Source: Lonsdalea britannica (GTDB lineage: Bacteria > Pseudomonadota > Gammaproteobacteria > Enterobacterales > Enterobacteriaceae). From it: 5,428 nucleotides of DNA. The notes beneath the pieces are model-generated. The model saw only the letters and a program-made list of their open reading frames with translations. It had not been told where the DNA came from and did not search any database. Position numbers and translations under genes: made by a program. Where the stretch lies: the NCBI RefSeq assembly GCF_946477055.1, contig NZ_CAMKXG010000239.1:1-5428 (forward strand), in the 5' to 3' direction. This document shows positions 1-5,428 of this stretch, in pieces; position 1 is the first letter of the stretch; each line of letters starts with the position of its first letter.

Positions 1-188
1 CTTCAACAGTTTGTTTTCATCCGCCAGGCTCATCAGCTCGTCATACATGCCTAGTCGGCGCAGGCGGTTCAGCGAAGTGCGGACTTTTTCCTGCAGTTTC
101 TGACGGTCCAGATCCGATCCGGTGGAACGCTGATTGACCAGCTTCAACAGTTTGTTTTCATCCGCCAGGCTCATCAGCTCGTCATACA
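1..188. repeat. In-frame direct repeat inside mukE, 47 bp visible, 141-bp period
   Basis: Bases 1-47 are identical to bases 142-188; the match breaks at 48 (t) versus 189 (g). The left end is cut by the window edge, so the repeat may be longer. The 141-bp period equals 47 codons, and the mukE reading frame is preserved through the junction near 47-48. Read in the mukE direction, the second copy starts [15 protein letters not shown] directly after RRLGM. Only about 2 bp of microhomology (TG) is visible at the junction. This is what a tandem duplication looks like. It is also what an assembler leaves when it stops at a repeat or a chimeric junction. Confidence 0.9.
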
Positions 189-546
189 GATCCTGCTGAC
201 TGAAGATGCCTTCGTGCGCGAGACGTTCAGGACTGAGATAGAGATAGCAGAGGATTTTCCCCACCATCATATCCAGCTCCGACAGCACGGAACGCGGGAT
301 CAGCGTCGTTGAACGCGGACGCAGGTAGAAAAAGCCCTCCGGCGCGCGGATCAGTTCTACGTTATAGCGGCTGTAGAAGAACTCCAGCTCCTCCTGAAAA
401 TCCATCAGCAGGGCGTGATTTTCCAGCTCTTCGACTCCGATGTGGCGTCCAGCGCGCAGTTGGCTGTCCATCGCAGGAAACTGCGGATTGGACAGCGCGG
501 CCATCAGTTTGGCCGTGATAATAGGTTCAATATTTGTCGATGACAT
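1..546 (-). CDS. mukE: MukE, kleisin-associated subunit of the MukBEF chromosome condensin (partial, with internal duplication)
   Basis: The first 182 codons are visible and the 3' end runs off the window. The protein starts [18 protein letters not shown] and carries family blocks such as [20 protein letters not shown] (about residues 33-52), [20 protein letters not shown] (63-82) and [20 protein letters not shown] (83-102), which I recognise from E. coli MukE (about 234 aa). MukE is built of winged-helix domains and binds the MukF kleisin, modulating the MukB ATPase on the nucleoid. The start lies inside the end of mukF (20-nt overlap), with AAGG at 556-559 as a plausible ribosome binding site 9 nt upstream, so translation is probably coupled to mukF. 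Oddity: after RRLGM (163-167) E. coli MukE continues VWFMG, but here residues 168-182 repeat residues 121-135 exactly. Whether the real C-terminus follows a second copy cannot be seen. Identity is certain; intactness is not. Confidence 0.93.
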   Translation of the reverse strand, partial: MSSTNIEPIITAKLMAALSNPQFPAMDSQLRAGRHIGVEELENHALLMDFQEELEFFYSRYNVELIRAPEGFFYLRPRSTTLIPRSVLSELDMMVGKILCYLYLSPERLAHEGIFSQQDLYDELMSLADENKLLKLVNQRSTGSDLDRQKLQEKVRTSLNRLRRLGMYDELMSLADENKLLK

Positions 547-1849
547 GGGCCTGTACCTTGGCTCCGTAATCATTGATTGCCTGCCATTGCGCGGGCAATC
601 CGGTAAAATCGGCTTCGGCTACGCCCAGACGTACGGCCTGGTCGACCACGATTCGGGCAACGTCAAATTGCCGGGAGCGAGGATACTGCGCCAGATAGTC
701 GCGCATCACCTCGCTCAAACACAGCGGAATGCGCTGCTGCTTATATTTTTCCAACGCTTGCTCCACCAGCGCGGCCACCTGCTCGCGCATCTCGCTGAAC
801 TCTTCATATTCCAGCTCCGGCGGCAGTTCCCCGGTGACTTCGTCGCTGCGCAGCGCCAGCTCTTCGTCACGCATATCCAACAGCCTGTCGGCGTTGGCGA
901 AGGTCAGCGCCCACGGCTGGTCGAAATAGGTCTGCACCGACTGGCGCAACCGTTGGGAGAAGACGCGATTTTTATCCATATCGATGGCGGTACGAATAAA
1001 TTTATGGACGTGGCGGTCATAGCCAATCCACAGGTCGATCGTCTGCTGTCCCCAGCTAATAATGCGATCCAGCTTGCCCTGCAGATCGAACACCAGGTTA
1101 TCCACAAAGCCCAGCGTATCGTTGCCGAGCGTCGCGTCCTGAATGCGCAACAGGTTGGCCTGCAGCTTGTCGCCTGCGGCTTCCAGCGTATCCTGCAGCT
1201 CGCGCAGCGTGTCGGAGGTTTCGGTCAGCAGCTGTTCACAGTTGCTGATGGCCGCGCGCCAGTCCTGCGTCAACAGTCCGGCGATATTCTCTTTCACCCC
1301 CTGCTGCTGTTCGTCCATGATGCGCTGGGTCAGATCGATGCTGTCGAAGATTTCCGCCACCGAATATTTCAGCGGCGCAAAGACATTGCGGTGCCAGTGA
1401 AATTCGTCTCCGCCCTCTTCCGCCGCTTCGGCGGCGCGGCCCAGTTCCTGGGCGACGATGGAAAGCTGCATGGAGAGACGCAGCGCGGAGAACTCGCGCT
1501 GACGAATATAGTAATCCGTGATACCGATGCCGAGCGGCGTCAGTCGATAGATGGCATTGCCGTCGGCCAGCTCGCTGGTGAAGCGGTTGATCAAACGCTG
1601 TCGCACCAAATCGTTGATGGCGTTGTTGGCGCGTTGGGCAATGGTTTCGTGAGTTTGTTCGAATCCCTGGCTGACGTGGCGGAACGCGTCCACCAGTTCG
1701 CCTTCACTCATCTCGCCGTCCATGCGCTCGCCGTTGAGCGTGGCAATCGACAGCAAAAACGCCAGCCTTTCCGTCGGCAGCGAAATCGAAAAATCGTTTT
1801 TTCTAGCCCAGGCGACCAGTTCGGGTACGGTCTGGGAAAAATCACTCAT
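527..1849 (-). CDS. mukF: MukF, kleisin subunit of the MukBEF chromosome condensin
   Basis: The gene is complete at 440 aa, the length I recall for E. coli MukF. It starts [20 protein letters not shown] and ends VQAHVIDKY. MukF dimerises, bridges MukB heads and holds MukE, forming an SMC-like complex needed for chromosome compaction and segregation. The N-terminal part (about 1-115) corresponds to the winged-helix dimerisation region. The middle is helical, with a leucine-zipper-like heptad series visible at L208, L215, L222, L229 and I236, and the C-terminal part (about 330-440) should bind MukE and the MukB head. The start overlaps the cmoM stop in an ATGA tetranucleotide, with AAGGA (1856-1860) 6 nt upstream. 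The end overlaps mukE by 20 nt. Both overlaps indicate a coupled operon. No frameshift or missing segment is seen. Confidence 0.98.
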   Translation of the reverse strand: MSDFSQTVPELVAWARKNDFSISLPTERLAFLLSIATLNGERMDGEMSEGELVDAFRHVSQGFEQTHETIAQRANNAINDLVRQRLINRFTSELADGNAIYRLTPLGIGITDYYIRQREFSALRLSMQLSIVAQELGRAAEAAEEGGDEFHWHRNVFAPLKYSVAEIFDSIDLTQRIMDEQQQGVKENIAGLLTQDWRAAISNCEQLLTETSDTLRELQDTLEAAGDKLQANLLRIQDATLGNDTLGFVDNLVFDLQGKLDRIISWGQQTIDLWIGYDRHVHKFIRTAIDMDKNRVFSQRLRQSVQTYFDQPWALTFANADRLLDMRDEELALRSDEVTGELPPELEYEEFSEMREQVAALVEQALEKYKQQRIPLCLSEVMRDYLAQYPRSRQFDVARIVVDQAVRLGVAEADFTGLPAQWQAINDYGAKVQAHVIDKY

Positions 1850-2631
1850 AATGCATCCTTCAAAAGGGGCTTATGCGCCATAACGTGGATGTAGCGCCCC
1901 AGGCTGACAAAAGGCTCCTGCCGGCAATAGCGCTGCTCGAGCGCCAGCAGAGTGTCAAACTCGTCAATCTGTTTTTGCTTGTCCCGCAAATAATCGTGAA
2001 ATACCCGAATCCCGGTTTTACCGCTGATCGTCAGACCTAATGCGGAGAGCCAACCGTAGACCTCATCCGGATCCAGCGGATGGTCGGGGGATAGCGAACG
2101 CCGTTTGCGTTTTGGCATGCCGACTTCGACATAGCCGAAGTTGCCCAGCACCATATTGCGCATCAAAAAGGCATGATGATTATAAAACATCAGCGATAAC
2201 GCTCCACCCGGCGCCAGACAGTCCGTCAGCGTGCTTAATACCGGCTGGGGGTCAGCCACCCACTCCAATACCGCGTGAAACAATACCAGATCGGCGGGCC
2301 GATCCATATATGAGGCGATATCCTGTGCTGCGCAGTGAACGACGCGCAGACGATCCGTGAGGCCTTGTGCCTCGGCGGCAGCCTGCGCCCGCCGAATCAT
2401 CTCATCGGACACATCGCACAACAATACCTGGTGTCCTAAAGCGGCCAGACGGCAGGCCATATGGCCTTCGCCGCCGCCGGCATCCACGATGACCAGCGGA
2501 CGTTGCGGTAGACGGGCCAGCAAGGTTTCCAGATCCTGCCACAGCACGGCCTGACGCAATTTCCCTTTGGTGGTGCCGTAGATATTCCGGGCAAATTTTT
2601 CAGCGATATCGTTAAAGTTACGATCCTGCAT
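1846..2631 (-). CDS. cmoM: CmoM, tRNA 5-carboxymethoxyuridine methyltransferase
   Basis: This is a 261-aa class I SAM-dependent methyltransferase (formerly SmtA), the length I recall for the E. coli protein. CmoM methylates the carboxyl group of cmo5U34 to give mcmo5U in the anticodon wobble position of a subset of tRNAs. The protein begins [20 protein letters not shown]. Visible SAM-site elements are R26, the glycine-rich motif I VDAGGGEG (49-56), the acidic residue D73 after strand 2 (LLCD), AAQD (101-104) and H119 in LFHAVLEW. An open frame extends upstream to an ATG at 2670, but family similarity begins at 2631, and GGAA lies 8 nt upstream of that start. The gene heads the operon with mukF and mukE and overlaps mukF by 4 nt. 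I see no convincing sigma-70 promoter for it in the 153-bp gap to elyC. Confidence 0.97.
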   Translation of the reverse strand: MQDRNFNDIAEKFARNIYGTTKGKLRQAVLWQDLETLLARLPQRPLVIVDAGGGEGHMACRLAALGHQVLLCDVSDEMIRRAQAAAEAQGLTDRLRVVHCAAQDIASYMDRPADLVLFHAVLEWVADPQPVLSTLTDCLAPGGALSLMFYNHHAFLMRNMVLGNFGYVEVGMPKRKRRSLSPDHPLDPDEVYGWLSALGLTISGKTGIRVFHDYLRDKQKQIDEFDTLLALEQRYCRQEPFVSLGRYIHVMAHKPLLKDAL

Positions 2632-2784
2632 TCCACGGGTTCCACGCAATTGATGACGGCGCATCCACAATGCCCCGCCTCACTCCTAATCTGACATTTT
2701 GGCACAGGCTGGCATAGAATGAATCGCCTGAGACCACGTTCTCCGCCTGGATGGCGCTTTTTCACTCAACTCGGATGCTATTTT
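2632..2784. other. Divergent intergenic region between cmoM and elyC
   Basis: This 153-bp gap lies between two divergently transcribed genes and should hold control signals for both. The elyC promoter candidate at 2691-2720 is clear. On the minus strand I see only weak -10-like hexamers for cmoM, none with a matching -35. A short hairpin-like CGCC-TGGAT-GGCG followed by CTTTTT (2744-2762) lies in the predicted elyC leader; with a 4-bp stem it is too weak to call a terminator. No small gene or RNA could be supported here. Confidence 0.6.
2691..2720 (+). promoter_or_regulatory. Predicted sigma-70 promoter of elyC
   Basis: CTGACA (2691-2696, five of six matches to TTGACA) and TAGAAT (2715-2720, five of six matches to TATAAT) are separated by 18 bp. 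Transcription would start near 2727, giving a leader of about 58 nt before the elyC ATG at 2785. The upstream in-frame ATG at 2719 falls inside this -10 box, which argues against its use as the start codon. Confidence 0.55.
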
Positions 2785-3561
2785 ATGCTGTTTGACCTCA
2801 AAAAGTATGTGGGTGGCCTGCTGCAGCCGCTGCCGCTTTTGCTGTTATTGATGGGGATCGCGCTTCTGCTGCTGTGGTTCACCCGCCGCCAGAAGACCGG
2901 ACGCGTCATCCTGACCGTGAGCTGGCTGGCGTTGACCTTGCTGAGCCTGCAGCCGGTGGCGGATCGGCTCTTACTTCCGCTGGAGTCCACCTATCCCACC
3001 TGGCAGCCCGGCCAGCCGCGGGTCGGCTATATCGTCGTCCTCGGCGGCGGCTACACCTACAACCCCGAATGGGCACCTAGTTCAAATCTGGTCGGCAACA
3101 GTCTGCCGCGCGTTACCGAAGGTATTCGTCTCTATCATGCCAACCCCGGTTCTAAATTGATCTTCACCGGCGCCGCGGCGAAAGGCAACCCGGTCACCAG
3201 CGCCAGCACCGCCGCGCGAGTCGCGGAGAGTCTGGGCGTACCGGCGGAAGATATTCTGCAGGTCGGGACGGCGCGTGATACGTCGGAGGAGGCGGCCGGT
3301 ACGGCGCTATTGGTGGGACAGCAGCCTTTCCTGCTGGTGACATCCGCCAACCATCTGCCGCGCGCCATGCGCTTCTTCGAGGGACAAGGCTTACATCCGA
3401 TCCCCGCCCCGGCTAATCAGCTGGCGATCACCTCTGCGCTGAACCCGTGGGAAAAGCTGTACCCGTCGGCGCTCAATCTCTCGCATAGCGAGCGGGCGTG
3501 GTATGAAACGCTGGGCGGCCTGTGGCAGAAAATCAGAGGAACGCAGGCGTCGATGGACTAA
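2785..3561 (+). CDS. elyC: ElyC, inner-membrane DUF218 envelope biogenesis factor
   Basis: The protein has 258 aa and starts MLFDLKKYVGGLLQPLPLLL, closely matching E. coli ElyC (YcbC). Two hydrophobic segments are visible, about residues 10-32 (leucine-rich, ending LLLLWF) and 41-57 (VILTVSWLALTLLSLQP), so the N-terminus is membrane-anchored. The DUF218 domain follows from about 81: YIVVLGGGYTYNP (82-94), PGSKLIFTGAA (121-131), a SEEAAGTA segment (167-174), PFLLVTSANHLPRAMRFFEG (181-200) and PAPANQLA (207-214). In E. coli ElyC is linked to peptidoglycan synthesis and the lipid-carrier/enterobacterial common antigen balance at low temperature; its enzymatic activity is not settled to my knowledge. 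The frame is open back to 2719, but family similarity and the promoter position favour 2785. The Shine-Dalgarno sequence is weak. The stop overlaps the convergent ycbJ stop by 4 bp. Confidence 0.95.
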   Translation: MLFDLKKYVGGLLQPLPLLLLLMGIALLLLWFTRRQKTGRVILTVSWLALTLLSLQPVADRLLLPLESTYPTWQPGQPRVGYIVVLGGGYTYNPEWAPSSNLVGNSLPRVTEGIRLYHANPGSKLIFTGAAAKGNPVTSASTAARVAESLGVPAEDILQVGTARDTSEEAAGTALLVGQQPFLLVTSANHLPRAMRFFEGQGLHPIPAPANQLAITSALNPWEKLYPSALNLSHSERAWYETLGGLWQKIRGTQASMD

Positions 3562-4457
3562 TCCAGCCAGGGCAGCAGCTCTCGCGACGCACGGTCGAAC
3601 AGCTCGCGGTCCAACTGGCCGGTATGAATATAGCGAGACACGGCGGCCCAGACGACGTAAAGCCAGCGCCGGGAAACGAAGGTTTCTGACACCGGCGCAC
3701 GGCGTAAATAATGGTACAGCAGCTGTTCCGCCATCCCTTCGTCACACAGTCGGAACAGCTCATATTCACGCGGCGCCCACAGCATCATGCCCGGATTAAT
3801 CATCGCCAGCAGCTGATCGCTGCGGCTATCCTTCAACATGCTGCGCAGCGACAGGTTGCCATGCACCAGTACGCAGGGATCGTTAAAGTCCCGGAATAGC
3901 GCGGGCAGCGCCTGACGAGATCGGAACAGCAGTGCCCTGTCTTCCCGCGTCAGCAGCGGGGTCTGCACCAGCATCAGCGTGGACCACAGTACCTCGAGCC
4001 GCTGGGCGTACCATTTGGGCCAGCTGTTTTCCTGAGTGCTGTCGACCGACCCAACGCAGCCGTGGCTGTCAATGCGATGCCAGGCCATTACGCTATCGAC
4101 GATCTGGTCCATGAGCGACGCCCAGCGCTGTGGCGTTCGAGTCGGCGTTTCGACCGGCACGCCGCGCAGCCGCTCCAGCAGCAACAGCTCCTTATGCGAC
4201 GGATGCTGACTCATCACCATCCCGTAAACGGTCGGCACCCGCACGTCGCCTTCACGCGCCAGCATGCTCAGTTTATAGGCCTCCTGCTGAGCGACGCCCT
4301 GACACACATAGCTTTTGACCAACAGCGGAATTGCGTGACCTTCCTTGTCATACATGGCGTACAGATGTGCATACGGTTGTTCACTAATACGTTCGACGCG
4401 GCTAAGAGGTTCCCCTAATACCGCACTCAACTCGGCTTTAAGCAATTCCATAAGCAT
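3558..4457 (-). CDS. ycbJ: YcbJ, uncharacterised phosphotransferase-like protein
   Basis: This is a soluble 299-aa protein from the first ATG, or 297 aa from a second ATG at 4451 (MELLKAEL), which aligns with the E. coli YcbJ start. AAGG at 4462-4465 lies 4 nt from the first and 10 nt from the second ATG, so the start is undecided. Conserved YcbJ blocks are LLLLERLRGVPVETPTRTPQ (91-110), HGCVGSVDSTQENSWPKWY (132-150), LVHGNLSLRSMLKDSRSDQL (197-216) and MMLWAPREYELFRL (224-237). The order of segments resembles the aminoglycoside phosphotransferase/choline kinase fold: LLLERL hinge, AWHRID, an HGN loop, then a WAPREYEL segment. However, the catalytic Asp of HGD is Asn (N201) and the metal-binding IDW-type motif reads INP (220-222), so it is probably not an active kinase. 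The cellular role is unknown. It is transcribed away from the pectate lyase gap and converges on elyC. Confidence 0.93.
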   Translation of the reverse strand: MLMELLKAELSAVLGEPLSRVERISEQPYAHLYAMYDKEGHAIPLLVKSYVCQGVAQQEAYKLSMLAREGDVRVPTVYGMVMSQHPSHKELLLLERLRGVPVETPTRTPQRWASLMDQIVDSVMAWHRIDSHGCVGSVDSTQENSWPKWYAQRLEVLWSTLMLVQTPLLTREDRALLFRSRQALPALFRDFNDPCVLVHGNLSLRSMLKDSRSDQLLAMINPGMMLWAPREYELFRLCDEGMAEQLLYHYLRRAPVSETFVSRRWLYVVWAAVSRYIHTGQLDRELFDRASRELLPWLD

Positions 4458-4486
4458 GAGACCTTGACTGAAGGAGAGGCTTGTCG

Positions 4487-4495
4487 ATCATATCA
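4487..4495 (-). promoter_or_regulatory. Predicted extended -10 promoter of ycbJ
   Basis: On the minus strand TGATATGAT contains an extended -10 dinucleotide (TG, one base, then TATGAT, five of six matches to TATAAT). No good -35 is present at 17 bp, which is common for extended -10 promoters. Transcription would start near 4480, giving a leader of about 23-30 nt before the ycbJ ATGs. Confidence 0.4.
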
Positions 4496-4547
4496 TGCCG
4501 CTAAGGGGAACGGTTTTCCTCAATACAGATCAAACAAAGCCGGAATC

Positions 4548-4594
4548 CGCCCATGATGGGCGCAGTACCTAAAGAATAGCAAAAGGTTCTGCGC
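4548..4594. repeat. Two overlapping inverted repeats downstream of the pectate lyase gene
   Basis: The first is a 15-bp near-palindrome (4548-4562) with 7-nt arms CGCCCAT/ATGGGCG around a single central base. The second (4560-4594) has arms GCGCAGTACCT and AGGTTCTGCGC, pairing 6 + 4 bp around one T-T mismatch, with a 13-nt A-rich loop. They share bases 4560-4562, so both cannot form fully at once. On the lyase transcript the second would begin about 15 nt after the stop codon. They may help end or protect the lyase mRNA, but no U-run follows, so a classical intrinsic terminator is not supported. Confidence 0.5.
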
Positions 4595-4609
4595 AAAGAG
4601 GGCGAGGAA

Positions 4610-5428
4610 CTACTGACGTTCGAAAGCGCCGAGATCAGGCGCCGCGCCTTTATACGGCAGATTGAGATTGCCGCCCTTGTCGATTAACCAACTGCCGGCG
4701 GACAAATGTAGGCTTTTTAGCGCGGGCAAACTGCCGTCCGACTGACGCTTGGCATCCCAGCCGGTGACGGCGACGCTCTCAAACTCGGCATTCGACAGCA
4801 CTTTAGCCTGATTCCAAGAGTTATAGTGCATATCCGCGCCCTGAGAATGCGACAACGACAGACCGCCGTACGAGATGCTATTGCGAACAACGCCTAGTCC
4901 GATTTCCGCCCCATTAGCGCTGATGCCCAGCAAATTGAAATTGGGTTTGTTCTGGTAACCGGTGTTGTTGAAGAAGTTATTGGCGACCGGATGATGGTTA
5001 GCGTAAAAACCGGCGCTTTTGTTCAGGAACGCTACGCTGTGACGCACGGTGTGCTTGGGGGCGTTAGCAATGTAACGGGCGCCGTAGCCGCCAATTTTAA
5101 ATCCGTTGCCATTCCCGGCGGGCAGCGAGGTTGTGGTGCCGGGCAGGTAACCGTGCAGCCACGCCCAGGAGTTTTCAACCACGACGGGCGAGTAGGCATT
5201 GATGAAGTCGAAACCGTCATCCGAATTCGACCAGGCTCGGCAGCCACGCAGCAGGTTACCCGGCTGGTTGGCGGCGATGTGCACGCCGAAACCGTCGCCG
5301 CTCTGTCCCGCTCCGTTCGACGTCAGCGGATCGTAATTATGATGGGAGTCGCAGTTAATGACCTGATTGTTGGCGCCATTCTGCAAAAACAGGCCGGTTC
5401 CCATAATGTGGTGGATGTTCAACAGCTC
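4610..5428 (-). CDS. Polysaccharide lyase family 9 pectate lyase (C-terminal 272 residues)
   Basis: The 5' end lies beyond the window; the frame is open to the last base, so no start or signal peptide is visible. The fragment has the Asn- and Gly-rich repeats of a right-handed parallel beta-helix and ends APDLGAFERQ, matching the APDLGAFER ending I recall for Dickeya Pel9A/PelL. Such enzymes cleave polygalacturonate by calcium-dependent beta-elimination. Counting from the first visible codon, D45 (SGDGFG), D70, D71 and D74 (NSDDGFD) match the Pel9A calcium ligands Asp209, Asp233, Asp234 and Asp237, and K111 (NGNGFK) matches the catalytic Lys273, with spacing conserved within one residue. By comparison with Pel9A (about 425 aa), roughly 160 N-terminal residues are missing. 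The region after residue 130 (GFYANHHPVANNFFNNTGY) differs from Pel9A, so endo- or exo-activity and cellular location cannot be assigned. Any KdgR or CRP site upstream is out of view. Confidence 0.88.
   Translation of the reverse strand, partial: ELLNIHHIMGTGLFLQNGANNQVINCDSHHNYDPLTSNGAGQSGDGFGVHIAANQPGNLLRGCRAWSNSDDGFDFINAYSPVVVENSWAWLHGYLPGTTTSLPAGNGNGFKIGGYGARYIANAPKHTVRHSVAFLNKSAGFYANHHPVANNFFNNTGYQNKPNFNLLGISANGAEIGLGVVRNSISYGGLSLSHSQGADMHYNSWNQAKVLSNAEFESVAVTGWDAKRQSDGSLPALKSLHLSAGSWLIDKGGNLNLPYKGAAPDLGAFERQ

Larger units (their letters stand above)
4458..4609. other. Intergenic region between the pectate lyase gene and ycbJ
   Basis: This 152-bp gap lies between two codirectional minus-strand genes. 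It holds an extended -10 promoter candidate for ycbJ (4487-4495) and two overlapping inverted repeats (4548-4594) just past the lyase stop codon. No T-rich tract typical of an intrinsic terminator follows the repeats on the minus strand; the nearest is a weak CTTTGTTTG. No coding region is seen in it. Confidence 0.6.

Noticed and set aside
440..1894. A 484-codon open frame on the plus strand covering almost all of mukF
   Set aside because: Its codons lie exactly opposite mukF codons, so it stays open because mukF avoids TTA, CTA and TCA. The product is rich in Leu, His, Gln and Arg with no recognisable domain, and mukF itself is unmistakable.
2632..2670. Upstream in-frame extension of cmoM starting MWMRRHQLRG
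   Set aside because: Family similarity begins at MQDRNF (2631), which gives the usual 261 aa and has a GGAA at good spacing; the extra 13 residues have no counterpart in E. coli CmoM.
2698..2716. Sigma-54-like TGGCAC...GGCA sequence upstream of elyC
   Set aside because: The GG and GC elements are one base too close and the TTGC half is not matched, while a good sigma-70 promoter occupies the same place.
2744..2762. Hairpin plus T-run (CGCC-TGGAT-GGCG-CTTTTT) in the elyC leader, possible attenuator
   Set aside because: A 4-bp stem is too weak for an intrinsic terminator, and no leader peptide or alternative fold is evident.
2719..2784. Upstream in-frame start of elyC adding 22 residues
   Set aside because: The ATG at 2719 lies within the predicted -10 box and the added residues precede the conserved MLFDLKK start, so it is probably not transcribed.
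5417..5422. TTG at 5422 as the start of the pectate lyase
   Set aside because: The frame remains open to the window end and the family has about 160 more N-terminal residues plus a signal peptide, so this is an internal codon of a truncated gene.
1..5428. A defence system, CRISPR array, insertion sequence, prophage or RNA gene
   Set aside because: All but two roughly 150-bp gaps are filled by recognised genes, and no spaced repeats, transposase motifs, tRNA-like folds or toxin-antitoxin-like pairs were seen.

Overview
The window looks like a piece of an enterobacterial chromosome. It carries the conserved neighbourhood mukE, mukF, cmoM, elyC and ycbJ, followed by the C-terminal part of a family 9 pectate lyase. 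MukF (440 aa) and CmoM (261 aa) have the lengths I recall for the E. coli proteins, and ElyC (258 aa) and YcbJ (297-299 aa) are within a few residues. GC content appears to be in the mid-fifties. A PL9 lyase beside this core locus suggests a plant-associated member of the Enterobacterales, such as a Pectobacteriaceae genus like Dickeya or Brenneria. The genus is inference and cannot be fixed from this sequence. Both ends of the window cut genes, so it may be a whole short contig.

Region by region: 1-2631 (minus strand) is the tightly packed operon cmoM-mukF-mukE, read right to left. cmoM and mukF overlap by 4 nt (ATGA) and mukF and mukE by 20 nt; mukB would be expected next, beyond base 1. 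MukF and MukE are the kleisin and kleisin-associated subunits of the MukBEF chromosome-organising complex, and CmoM methylates the wobble uridine of certain tRNAs. 2632-2784 is a divergent intergenic region holding a good sigma-70-like promoter for elyC. 2785-3561 (plus) is elyC, an inner-membrane DUF218 protein linked to envelope biogenesis. It meets ycbJ (3558-4457, minus) tail to tail with overlapping stop codons. 4458-4609 is intergenic and holds a ycbJ promoter candidate and two overlapping inverted repeats. 4610-5428 (minus) is the pectate lyase fragment, whose calcium-site aspartates and catalytic lysine are visible.

The most unusual feature is at the left edge. After mukE codon 167 the sequence does not continue into the usual C-terminal part of MukE but jumps back in frame to codon 121, giving a perfect 47-bp direct repeat with a 141-bp (47-codon) period. 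This is either a real tandem duplication in a chromosome-organisation gene or an assembly artefact at a contig end. A second point of interest is that YcbJ resembles an aminoglycoside-phosphotransferase-fold kinase in which the catalytic residues are replaced. I found no defence system, CRISPR array, insertion sequence, phage gene, tRNA or rRNA.
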